Source of the DNA: Prevotella sp.
Lineage (GTDB): Bacteria > Bacteroidota > Bacteroidia > Bacteroidales > Bacteroidaceae
Reading direction: 5' to 3'
Assembly: GCA_017442765.1 (NCBI GenBank)
Contig: JAFRZC010000058.1
Span: 1 to 22,063, forward strand
Length of the DNA stretch: 22,063 bases
The position numbers and the translations under genes were made by a program. The first letter of the stretch is position 1; each line of letters opens with the position of its first letter. A model generated the notes under the pieces. The model was not told the DNA's origin, searched no databases, and worked only from the letters and a program-made list of their open reading frames with translations. Positions 12,356-19,995 of this stretch are shown one piece after another.

Positions 12356-14488
12356 TTATTTTAGGTGGAGGTTCTTCCTGAGCCAACTGCTGATTTCCTC
12401 GTAGGCGCTCTTGTCCTCGGTGTGCTGCGGCTGGGCGAAGGTCATCTCCTCCATCGCGTCGCCGTGCTGGTCGGGGAAGAGGATGATGATGTTCTTGCCC
12501 GAGAAGTAGTGTTGTATCTCGTCGGGCAGATGCTCGAGCGCGTTCTTGTAGGAGACGGTGCCCTTGCGTGCCGCCACCACGACGAACAGATGGTCCTCGG
12601 CGATGGTGCCGGCCAGATGGGGCAGACCGTTCCAGTGTTCCATCGAGGCATACTGTCCGCGCACCTGCGGATGGCGGTTCTGCACATACTCGCGCACCAG
12701 CTGCAGCGTGTCGGCGCGACCATGGAACACGATGCGGCACTCCAGATTTCCGGCCAGCCGTGAGAGTCGCTCCAACCAGCGGTAGAAGCCCGGCTCGAAC
12801 TGCGCCCGCGACGGCACCGCCACCTGTATGCGGCGGATGGTGGAGAGCGGCTGGTTCAGCCGCGCCATGATAATCTGTCGGCTCAAACCGTTGAAGAGAC
12901 TTTGGTGGAAGGCACCCCAGAACTTCGACGACACCTCCTTGTGCATGTGCATGCCGATGATGATTTCCGAGGCGCGGAACTCCTTGAAGGCGTGTTTGAT
13001 GCCGTTGGCGATGTTGGCGGCGATGCGCACCTGTGTCTGCATCCGCACGTCGGCGGCCGCCGCGTAGCGGGTCATCGCCTCGAGCAGCTGCTGACCCTGC
13101 TCCTGGTGCTTGCGCATGTCCTGGTCGTCATAGACCACGTTCAGACCCACCAGTCCGCGCCCCAGCTTCGGGTTGCGCATGAGGATGGCCATATCGACAA
13201 GGTTCTGCGCATACTCGGGATATTTCATCGGGATGAGCATCTTCTCGTCGTCCATGGGTGTGTCCTCCTGCGGTACCTCCTTGTCGCGCAGCGTAATCTG
13301 CTGGGCGGCATTCTCGGTGATGAGGGTGGAGATGACGCAGGTGAAGAGAATCATGCAGACCACGCCGTTGAGCATCACGTCATCCACTAAGGGGTTGCCG
13401 TTAGACATGGTCAGTGTCCGTCCCACCATCACGATGGCGATGGCACCCGCGGCATGGGCCGAGGTCAGGCCGAACATCATGTGTCCCGACGACAGCGGAA
13501 GCCGGCACAATTTGCTTGCTGTGTAGGCGGCAATGCCCTTGCCCAGCGTGCCGATGGCCACGATGGCCAGCACCACCCACACGATGCCCCCGCCCTCGAA
13601 GAGCACGCGCACGTTAATCAGCATACCCACGCCGATGAGGAAATAGGGGATGAACAGCGCGTTGCCGGTGAACTCCAGCCGGTTCATCAGTGGCGACACC
13701 TTCGGTACATACCTATTTAATATAAGTCCGGCGAGGAAAGCCCCGAACACCCCTTCCAGTCCGGCAATCTCGCCGACGACGGCACACATGAACAGCATCG
13801 ACAGAATGAAGATGAACTGCATCACCGCGTCGGAGTAGCGGCGCAGGAACCAGCGCGTCAGCCGTGGAATGAGCATGATCATCGCCACGCAGTAGATGAC
13901 GAATTTCAGGAAGAACCATGCCCAGAAGAGCAGTCCGCCCTCTCCGTCGTGTACGGCTTCTACGGCAGCGAGCGTCACCAGTGCAAGGAACAGCGCAATC
14001 ATCGTTCCCCCCACGCTCAGCACCACGCTCGGCTTCCGTCCCAGGCCGTAGCGCGAGACGATGGGGTAGGCGATGAGCGTGTTCGAGGCCATCACGCAGC
14101 TCAGGATGAGTGCCGCCATCGGCGTGTGACCGAGCAGCAGGATGCTCGTCAGGTAGGTCAGGACGAACGGCACGGCGAACGTCAGCAGGCCGAACAGCCC
14201 GATGCGCCGCCCGTTCTTGCGCAGTCCTTCGAGGTCCATCTCTAACGAGGCGAGGAACATGATGTAGTAGAGTCCCACCTGCCCGAACAGCTCGAAGGAG
14301 TTGTCGCGGCGGAGGATGCCCAGGCCGTATTCGCCGAGCAGCAGGCCGGCGATGACCAGTCCGATGATGTGCGGGATGCGCAGCTTGCCCATCACGATGG
14401 GGGCAAACAGTATGACGAGCAGCACTACGAAGAATGTCAGCGTGGCATTGCTGTTGATGGGAAGCTGAAGGATGGCATCCATTATCAT
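12356..14488 (-). CDS. Kef-type (CPA2) cation/proton antiporter with Usp-like C-terminal domains
   Basis: The product of about 710 aa has roughly a dozen membrane helices in residues 1-400, including the CPA2-typical start FAPIVMGKLRIPHIIGLVIAG and an LGEYGLGIL segment. These antiporters exchange Na+ or K+ for protons across the inner membrane. The C-terminal half (about 430-680) is soluble and resembles two universal-stress-protein-like domains (ASEIIIGMH and a second, more diverged copy), as seen in other Bacteroidetes antiporters. A longer frame begins at 14536, but its extra 16 codons overlap the -7 box at 14493-14500, so I chose ATG 14488; ATG 14482 is equally possible. It is the first gene of the run to bcp and has its own promoter. 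Ion specificity is unknown. Confidence 0.88.
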   Translation of the reverse strand: MIMDAILQLPINSNATLTFFVVLLVILFAPIVMGKLRIPHIIGLVIAGLLLGEYGLGILRRDNSFELFGQVGLYYIMFLASLEMDLEGLRKNGRRIGLFGLLTFAVPFVLTYLTSILLLGHTPMAALILSCVMASNTLIAYPIVSRYGLGRKPSVVLSVGGTMIALFLALVTLAAVEAVHDGEGGLLFWAWFFLKFVIYCVAMIMLIPRLTRWFLRRYSDAVMQFIFILSMLFMCAVVGEIAGLEGVFGAFLAGLILNRYVPKVSPLMNRLEFTGNALFIPYFLIGVGMLINVRVLFEGGGIVWVVLAIVAIGTLGKGIAAYTASKLCRLPLSSGHMMFGLTSAHAAGAIAIVMVGRTLTMSNGNPLVDDVMLNGVVCMILFTCVISTLITENAAQQITLRDKEVPQEDTPMDDEKMLIPMKYPEYAQNLVDMAILMRNPKLGRGLVGLNVVYDDQDMRKHQEQGQQLLEAMTRYAAAADVRMQTQVRIAANIANGIKHAFKEFRASEIIIGMHMHKEVSSKFWGAFHQSLFNGLSRQIIMARLNQPLSTIRRIQVAVPSRAQFEPGFYRWLERLSRLAGNLECRIVFHGRADTLQLVREYVQNRHPQVRGQYASMEHWNGLPHLAGTIAEDHLFVVVAARKGTVSYKNALEHLPDEIQHYFSGKNIIILFPDQHGDAMEEMTFAQPQHTEDKSAYEEISSWLRKNLHLK

Positions 14489-14492
14489 GCTG

Positions 14493-14500
14493 CAAAGATA
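14493..14500 (-). promoter_or_regulatory. -7 box (TATCTTTG) overlapping the antiporter start region
   Basis: On the minus strand TATCTTTG ends only 4 nt before ATG 14488. A TTTG lies upstream in CGTCTTTGCC with 22 nt between, slightly long for the -33/-7 spacing of 19-21. Transcription would begin about at the first ATG, implying a leaderless or very short-leader mRNA and excluding the upstream ATG at 14536. Confidence 0.65.
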
Positions 14501-14590
14501 CACATTTTTTGCGACAATAGGGCAAAGACGCATCATTTTTTGCGATACTTGCAGCCATAGAGAAAAGTCAAATGATAAACTTTCAAATAG

Positions 14591-14656
14591 TAAAATACCC
14601 TATATAACCGAGTAATATACCCTATATAACTTAGTAATATACCCTATATAACTTTT
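14591..14656. repeat. 22-bp tandem repeat, three copies
   Basis: Units at 14591, 14613 and 14635 share the core ATACCCTATATAAC and differ at few positions. The array lies about 100 bp upstream of the antiporter promoter. Its wording is unrelated to the 22-bp array at 5562-5641 but the period is the same. Confidence 0.85.
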
Positions 14657-14672
14657 CCAACACTTCTCTTTT

Positions 14673-14751
14673 GCCCTTTCAGGGCGCAACTGCCAATTGT
14701 CAACCGACCCAGGGCGTTGCCCTGGGCTAAGTGATGCTGGCCTTACAGGCC
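14673..14751. repeat. REP-like palindrome cluster, single-sided copy
   Basis: Three perfect stems occur in a row: GCCCT/AGGGC (14673-14685), CCCAGGGC/GCCCTGGG (14708-14726) and GGCCT/AGGCC (14739-14751). The same three, in the same order, form the right half of the larger element at 19662-19942. A further 7-bp stem, ACGCGGC/GCCGCGT, stands at 14798-14813. The cluster is non-coding. Confidence 0.85.
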
Positions 14752-14821
14752 GTGTCTCCCTTCTGCCACCCGTCATATAACATAACCGCATGTAGGGACG
14801 CGGCGTGCCGCGTTGGAATAT

Positions 14822-14858
14822 AAAAAGCAAGCCTGCGGGATGCGCAGACTTGCCTTTT
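14822..14858 (-). terminator. Intrinsic terminator of the modular surface-protein gene
   Basis: Read on the minus strand, an 11-bp stem (GCAAGTCTGCG at 14853-14843 with CGCAGGCTTGC at 14837-14827, one G-U pair, 5-nt loop) is followed by TTTTT (14826-14822). It lies about 50 nt past the stop codon at 14907. A flanking A-run also gives weak function on the + strand. A second G/C-rich palindrome (14875-14893) lies between it and the gene. Confidence 0.85.
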
Positions 14859-14906
14859 CATGTATTTCCATTCTCCCCTCCCTTGGGGAGGGGTCGGGGG
14901 TGGGTT

Positions 14907-17900
14907 TTACTTCTTCACCACCTTGACGGTGCTGCCGTCGCGGCGGCGGACGATGTTCACGCCACGCTGCAGCTCGGTGAGCTTGCGGCCGTTCAGGTCG
15001 TAGATGCCCTCGGCATTGTCAATGCCGTCAACGTTCAGGTCGTCGCCAGCGAAGTCGTCGGCCTCAACAGCCTCGATACCGGTGCCCTCAAGGTTGATGA
15101 TGAGCGTCGTCTTGCTCAGAGTGGTGCCGTTTTGGTCAACAGCCCTTCCGTTTTTAAACTTTGACCCAACAGGGAATACAGGTCCGCAATCATTACCCGT
15201 GATGTTTTCAAAGTTGGAGAGGCATGTGCTATACTGGGCGTTGATGACAATGACGGATTTCTTGAGGTTGAGTATCGAACCGGTACCATTGCCATAGATT
15301 CCTATACCGCTGTTAATCGTCATATCCATGTTGTCGATGGTCAATGTGCCGGCACCGTTTAGCCAAGCACCACAGTAGCCGCCGCTCGTTCCGCCATTGA
15401 GTGTTGCCTTTATCGAAGTGTTGCTTCGTTTGACAGTGGCGCTCTTATTGGTCTTAATCACACTGTAATTCGTTGTCAGCGTGGCATTGGCGGTGAAATT
15501 GACGATAAGACCATCTACGGTATTGTTTTGAATCAAGTTGGAGCTGCTCTTTGCCGTGTAGCTCTTCTTCACGCTGAGGGTCTTCGTGTTCGGGTCGTAG
15601 CTGAACGCGCCGTCGCCTGTCGGGTCGGTGTTGTTGGCGTTGGTCACGTCGGTGCCGTCGATGGACAGGCCATAGCTGACGGCCTTGCCGAACTCGATGC
15701 CGTAGGCCTCGTTGCCGTTGGCCAGCTTCATGTATCCTGCCGAAGCATCATACTTGCCGCCCTGCGGCTTGAGCAGAGAGGTGCCGTTCTTCCAGGTGAC
15801 AGAGTTGGCATTGTAAATCTGCTTACCAATGCTGACGGTACTGTTGTCAACCACGACACCGGCAAACTTAGTGGTATTTCCACTTGTGTCTATCGAGCCG
15901 GATATGCTGACATCGGCTTCTTTAAAGGTGATGGTGGGTGAGTTGTAAACTCTGATGGTTGAAGAGTGGCCTTTGATCGTCAGCTTTCCACTGCCTGTTA
16001 TCGTGGTGTTGGCCCCAACAAATAGCGGGTAATACCAGCCGTCGGTGCATTGGATGGTGCTTGCGCTTGTCGTCTTGATGGTCAGATCGGCTATACTACA
16101 ATCAAGCGGGTTTCCTGCACCATGTGTGTTGCCGCTTGATGTGCCGTTTGTGATGGTGGCACCGGCCAGGTAGAGCGTGTTCTCGCTGGGTACGTAGCGC
16201 ACGGCATAGCGTCCGCCTGCGGTGATATACGGGCTGCCCGGGTAGTTGCAGTTACAGTTGTTCAGCTGCTTGCCGGCGATCCAGATGTTATATTTGGTGG
16301 TGATGGGGCGGATGGAAACTCTCTTGGTGGCTTTGGCGGTGCCGCCATTGTAATAGACAGCTTTCTTGCTGGCATCCCAATAGGCTCCGGCCGTTCCTTC
16401 GAACGCGTCGCCGCTCCAGCTCCAGAAGTCCATGTCGGTGTAGGTGAGCGTCGAGAGGGCATCGACAGAGGCTGTGCCGCCGTTGAACGCGTATTCGACG
16501 GTGGCACCGTTGGTGGTGGTGCGCTTCACGAGCGTCAGTTTGCCACTACCGCCGTCTATGCCATAAGAAGTACCTTTGGCGATGAGCTGCTTGCAGTTGA
16601 CCGTGAGCGATTCTGAAGACTTGCTAAGCCTGATGCCAGCGTTGCCGGCATCAATTTCGAGCGTACCGTCACCGGAAATGGTGGGAGCAGTATTGTCATT
16701 GTTGAGATAGATGCCGCTGCCGCTCGTGGTAATCTTGTTGGTGCCGACAAGTGCCAATGTATTGAATCCGGAATATACATCAAGACCGATACCACTGTAG
16801 GAGATGGTTGCACCATTCATTGTCAGTGTTGCCGAGGTGGGAGTATAGGTGACAGAACCTGAGATGGCACTCCACGAGATGTTCTGGTAGTTGTTCGAGT
16901 TGAGTCGGCGGCCGGCTACATAGACAGGATAGGTGGTGCTGGGATTGTTCTTGATGACGACGGTGTTGTTGCTGTAAATATTTGCACTTGTGCCGATAAA
17001 GTAGCCTGGCCATCCCTTACTGAGATTTCCAGGGCCATGAACGTGCTGCCCTACCGGGGTTACGATGTCGCAGTTGGTCACCTCGATGCCGCCGCCGAAG
17101 GTGCTGCACGCATAGCCGTTGGTGGCGGTCATCGTCACGTTGACGTTGTTGAACACCACTTTGTTGTTCTGCGTGGTGTGGTTGGGGTTGGAAGTCTCAT
17201 CGCTGTTGTAATAGCCTCTTACGGCGTTGGTACCCTTGATGGTGGCGGTGAGGCCGCCGGTGAAGGTTGCCGTGCTACTGGAGGTCACTCTTACACCATG
17301 GGTTGAAGAGGTGATGTTCAGCGTGCCGGTACCTTGGATGGTGGTGTTGCTGCTCAAGTATAAGCCGGCATTGTTTGTACCAGTTGCCGTTGTGGTAATG
17401 CTGCTGGTTCCCGCACATTGGATGATCAGTCCGTCGCAACCATAATTATAGATACCATCGACGCCGGTTTTCAGCGTTGCACCGTTCAGGGAGAGTGTCT
17501 TCGAGGAGTTGTTGTAGCTGACGGTGCTGGCAGCCGACGTGAGCACGCCGTTGGCTTTCAGCTTGAGACCGATGTAGCCGGCATTGAGGTTGTTTATACT
17601 GGTTCCGCAAACAATCACGCCATAGATGGTAGTGGCTTTCCTAATCTGGCCCCCGTCAGATTGAGAGCCGTCGCTGTTGAAAGTGTTACAGCCGCTTCCG
17701 CCTTTAAAATAAGCGGCCCAAGTACTGTTGGATTCGTAGAAATCATGGTTATCTTGCAAGTTGAGTGTGTTCAGATCACCGATACCATAAGATCCGCCGA
17801 CGAGCGTGAGAAACGAGTTACCCTTTACGGTAAGGGTCTCGCTGCTGGAGCCGTTGCTGCCGTCGACACCCCACTTGGCACCGTTGACGCGTGAGCAAAT

Positions 17901-18374
17901 GAGATATAGGTTGTTGATGACACCCGTACACTTCTTGTGGATGTGGAATCCACTGTTGTCGGTACCGGCTTCGATAGTAAGCGTTGATACAGTGTTGCTG
18001 CTGGAGGTGTTGTTACCCTCTATCGTACAGGTGTAAGCGCCTTCCGCGTTCATGCGGATGCCGCCCTTGTTGGAGTTGATGGTTACCGAACCACTGCCAA
18101 TCTTGATGGTGAGGCTCATGGCACCGATAGTGATACCATTATCGCCTTCGGCTGCGATGGTGACACCAGCCGGGATGTTCAGCACGTTGGTCGAAGAGTT
18201 GAACGTGACGATTCCGCCCGAAATCGAGCCCTTGCTGGTAATACCGGTCAGGGCGTTCTTGTTGGCGTCGGTCACCTGCGTGCCCGCAATCCACAGGTTG
18301 TAGCTTGCGGCGCTTGCCTGCTGACTGAAGAGCATTGCTCCCAGCAGGGCAAAGAAAGTAAAAAATCTTTTCAT
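14907..18374 (-). CDS. Large secreted modular surface protein with five repeated modules
   Basis: The 1155-aa product has a signal peptide (residues 1-22, ending ASA) and is rich in Ser, Thr, Asn and Gly. Five related modules start near residues 25, 250, 480, 695 and 900. Each opens with a strand such as YNLWIAGTQVTD, YGVIVCGTSINN, YPVYVAGRRLNS, YNIWIAGKQLNN or YGLSIDGTDVTN, continues with a segment like YNNSSKTLSLNGATL, and then has short strand repeats of beta-helix character. The C-terminus IYDLNGRKLTELQRGVNIVRR...VKVVKK resembles the tail of the LRR protein, so I infer the same export or anchoring route. It follows the lipoprotein gene by 122 nt without a visible promoter, and ends before a terminator. 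An adhesin or glycan-binding role is possible but no known domain was recognised with certainty. Confidence 0.88.
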   Translation of the reverse strand: MKRFFTFFALLGAMLFSQQASAASYNLWIAGTQVTDANKNALTGITSKGSISGGIVTFNSSTNVLNIPAGVTIAAEGDNGITIGAMSLTIKIGSGSVTINSNKGGIRMNAEGAYTCTIEGNNTSSSNTVSTLTIEAGTDNSGFHIHKKCTGVINNLYLICSRVNGAKWGVDGSNGSSSETLTVKGNSFLTLVGGSYGIGDLNTLNLQDNHDFYESNSTWAAYFKGGSGCNTFNSDGSQSDGGQIRKATTIYGVIVCGTSINNLNAGYIGLKLKANGVLTSAASTVSYNNSSKTLSLNGATLKTGVDGIYNYGCDGLIIQCAGTSSITTTATGTNNAGLYLSSNTTIQGTGTLNITSSTHGVRVTSSSTATFTGGLTATIKGTNAVRGYYNSDETSNPNHTTQNNKVVFNNVNVTMTATNGYACSTFGGGIEVTNCDIVTPVGQHVHGPGNLSKGWPGYFIGTSANIYSNNTVVIKNNPSTTYPVYVAGRRLNSNNYQNISWSAISGSVTYTPTSATLTMNGATISYSGIGLDVYSGFNTLALVGTNKITTSGSGIYLNNDNTAPTISGDGTLEIDAGNAGIRLSKSSESLTVNCKQLIAKGTSYGIDGGSGKLTLVKRTTTNGATVEYAFNGGTASVDALSTLTYTDMDFWSWSGDAFEGTAGAYWDASKKAVYYNGGTAKATKRVSIRPITTKYNIWIAGKQLNNCNCNYPGSPYITAGGRYAVRYVPSENTLYLAGATITNGTSSGNTHGAGNPLDCSIADLTIKTTSASTIQCTDGWYYPLFVGANTTITGSGKLTIKGHSSTIRVYNSPTITFKEADVSISGSIDTSGNTTKFAGVVVDNSTVSIGKQIYNANSVTWKNGTSLLKPQGGKYDASAGYMKLANGNEAYGIEFGKAVSYGLSIDGTDVTNANNTDPTGDGAFSYDPNTKTLSVKKSYTAKSSSNLIQNNTVDGLIVNFTANATLTTNYSVIKTNKSATVKRSNTSIKATLNGGTSGGYCGAWLNGAGTLTIDNMDMTINSGIGIYGNGTGSILNLKKSVIVINAQYSTCLSNFENITGNDCGPVFPVGSKFKNGRAVDQNGTTLSKTTLIINLEGTGIEAVEADDFAGDDLNVDGIDNAEGIYDLNGRKLTELQRGVNIVRRRDGSTVKVVKK

Positions 18375-18414
18375 AGCTGTAAATGATTTTTGTTAGTGAT
18401 TACTTTTTTTATGG

Positions 18415-18458
18415 TTTTCCGGATTTTCCGGTTTTTCCGGATATTCCGGAGTTTCCGG
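18415..18458. repeat. Exact 9-bp periodic CCGG spacer
   Basis: CCGG occurs at 18419, 18428, 18437, 18446 and 18455, exactly every 9 bp, in a TTTTCCGGA-like unit. It lies between the lipoprotein and surface-protein genes. It resembles the spacer at 12311-12355. Confidence 0.85.
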
Positions 18459-18461
18459 TTG

Positions 18462-18491
18462 CTTCTGCGGGGGCGGCTGCCCCCGCAGAAG
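18462..18491. repeat. Perfect 13-bp-stem GC-rich hairpin
   Basis: CTTCTGCGGGGGC (18462-18474) and its complement (18479-18491) enclose a 4-nt loop. It begins 6 nt after the lipoprotein stop codon. No T-run follows on either strand, so it is not a standard intrinsic terminator; it could protect the 3' end of the upstream message from exonucleases. Confidence 0.8.
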
Positions 18492-18496
18492 AGAGG

Positions 18497-19399
18497 TTAC
18501 TTCTCAATCTCGAAGATGCTCTTGATGTCCTCCTTGTCGGAGTTCTCTTTCTTCACCCATACGCGGCCCACGGTGGCGTCGTACTTGCTGACGGTACCGC
18601 CGTCGCGGAGCTCGCCCACAAACTCATACTTCACCTTGTCGCCTACGCTGACAGCGGGCTTCAGCGGCATGAGGCGGCAGTCGGCCTTCGGCGAGACATA
18701 GACCTTGCTGGCAAAGCCCTGCCAGAGCACCTTGTCGCCGTCCATGTTGATGAGGATGCCGAGGTTCTCGTCGCCGTCTTTCTTCACGACGATGGGCTGT
18801 CCGGGCTCCCACTTGCCGTCGCTGAGCACGATGAACGAGTTGGGCTTCAGCTGATCCTGGTCTTTCTCGGCAATGCCTGTGCCGTCGCCCTTGAAGGAGA
18901 GGCCGAGGTAGCTGACCTTCGGCTCAGCGGGGTTGGAGGCATCGGTGACGATGGCCTGCTGCATGCCCGAGCCGCTCTGCCACCAGGTGAGCACGATGTC
19001 GCCCTTCTTGGCCGTGGCACCCTTGTAGATGGGGATGAGCAGCGAGTTGGGAATCTCGAGCACATCGACCACTGACTTCACCTTCGTGATGGGGTCGCCG
19101 GCTTCTACAATGCTGGCCCTGTAGTAGATCTGGGTACCCTTGGCGGGATCCTCGCCCTTCTTCTGTGCGTCGGCATAGAAGCCCGGGAAGAGCACGTGCT
19201 CGATGTTATCGACATCCTTGAGTGCGCCCAGGCTCTCGGGGAAGTCCCAGGTGAAGCCCATAGGCTCGCCCTTGACCTCTTCGCCCTGCTCGGTGGCGGT
19301 GGAGTCGCCACCGTCGCCCTTGTCGGTCTTGTTACCACACGAAGCCATTGTGAACACTGCGATTGCTGCAATGGCAATAGTCATAAAATACTTTTTCAT
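18497..19399 (-). CDS. Putative lipoprotein of unknown function
   Basis: The 300-aa product begins with a lipoprotein signal peptide ending in MASC, with the lipidated cysteine at residue 21, followed by a flexible Gly/Asp/Ser/Glu-rich segment (22-45). Mature protein is thus anchored to a membrane, probably the outer one. The rest is soluble and rich in beta-strand-like stretches; two segments (KGDIVLTWWQSGSG around 130 and VGDKVKYEFVGELRDGGTVSKYDATVGRVWV near 255-285) look like small SH3-like or Tudor-like barrels, but this is only an impression. No family was recognised. It has a -7 box at 19459-19466 and heads an apparent two-gene operon with the modular surface protein. The two share the sequence TACAGCTATGAAAA at their starts. 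The second TPR-AraC regulator is divergent from it. Confidence 0.85.
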   Translation of the reverse strand: MKKYFMTIAIAAIAVFTMASCGNKTDKGDGGDSTATEQGEEVKGEPMGFTWDFPESLGALKDVDNIEHVLFPGFYADAQKKGEDPAKGTQIYYRASIVEAGDPITKVKSVVDVLEIPNSLLIPIYKGATAKKGDIVLTWWQSGSGMQQAIVTDASNPAEPKVSYLGLSFKGDGTGIAEKDQDQLKPNSFIVLSDGKWEPGQPIVVKKDGDENLGILINMDGDKVLWQGFASKVYVSPKADCRLMPLKPAVSVGDKVKYEFVGELRDGGTVSKYDATVGRVWVKKENSDKEDIKSIFEIEK

Positions 19400-19458
19400 A
19401 GCTGTAAAATGTTTTAATTGTTAATGTTTTTTCGTCCTAATTTTATTATTTATGGTTG

Positions 19459-19466
19459 CAAAATTA
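19459..19466 (-). promoter_or_regulatory. -7 box (TAATTTTG) for the lipoprotein operon
   Basis: On the minus strand TAATTTTG fits TAnnTTTG and would give a leader of about 55 nt. The -33 region is A/T-rich without TTTG. It lies in the region between the divergent lipoprotein and regulator genes. Confidence 0.6.
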
Positions 19467-19572
19467 CTTATTTTTGTTTAATAAACGTTATCATTTTGTC
19501 AAATTTTGTTATCATCTTGGGCTAATAAGGCAAAAAACAGGCCTAAAATTCATGTTTCGGCAGAATTTGTGT

Positions 19573-19580
19573 TACCTTTG
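19573..19580 (+). promoter_or_regulatory. Candidate -7 box (TACCTTTG) pointing towards regulator 2
   Basis: TACCTTTG matches TAnnTTTG on the + strand but lies about 416 nt before the regulator start, with the 281-bp palindromic element in between. No box was found closer to the gene, so this is the best visible candidate. The palindrome would then be part of the 5' leader. Confidence 0.4.
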
Positions 19581-19661
19581 TGGGCAAAGTTTGCCGTGTA
19601 GGCCACTTTTCATGGATGATAAACCGTATGAACAATGTGACGCAAGATAAAGGCGGCCTGA

Positions 19662-19942
19662 ACCATCGGTCGCCGCCTATGGGGGAAGGCAGCGGCCTGA
19701 AGGGCCAGAAGCTCATAGCCCAGGGCATCGCCCTGGGGAGAACGGCATGGGGTTGTGCGCCCTGTAAGGGCAAAAGCATTGTTGTGCGGTTAAGGCTTTT
19801 GCCCTTTCAGGGCGCAATTTCACATTGCGAGCCGACCCAGGGCGATGCCCTGAGCTGGATGTGGCTGGCCTTTCAGGCCGTTGCCCTGGGCTGGATGTGG
19901 TTGGCCTTTCAGGCCGTTGCCCCGTAGGCGGTGACCGATGGT
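19662..19942. mobile_element. 281-bp near-palindromic REP/MITE-like element
   Basis: The ends form 23-bp inverted repeats with 21 matches (19662-19684 and 19920-19942). The centre is a 21-bp-arm hairpin with one mismatch (19757-19777 and 19795-19815, 17-nt loop). In between are mirrored stems: GGCC...GGCC (19694-19706), CCCAGGGC/GCCCTGGG (19719-19737), GCCCT/AGGGC (19759-19771 and 19801-19813), CCCAGGGC/GCCCTGAG-type (19836-19854) and GGCCT/AGGCC (19867-19879). A 36-bp unit is duplicated at 19855-19890 and 19891-19926. The element carries no transposase, so any mobility would depend on an enzyme elsewhere. Confidence 0.75.
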
Positions 19943-19995
19943 AAGGACGTTGCCGCGCGGAACTTGAGAAGGTTGTATCCGAAAATTTAAATATT

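Noticed and set aside
12356..14536. Antiporter start at 14536
   Set aside because: The extra 16 codons overlap the -7 box at 14493-14500 and would lie upstream of the expected transcription start.
14600..14830. 76-codon minus-strand frame with SPGQRPG and LRPERAK peptides
   Set aside because: It is a translation of the REP-like palindromes and the 22-bp array, not a gene.
18462..18491. Intrinsic terminator after the lipoprotein gene
   Set aside because: The 13-bp stem is strong but no T-run follows on either strand; kept as a hairpin repeat only.
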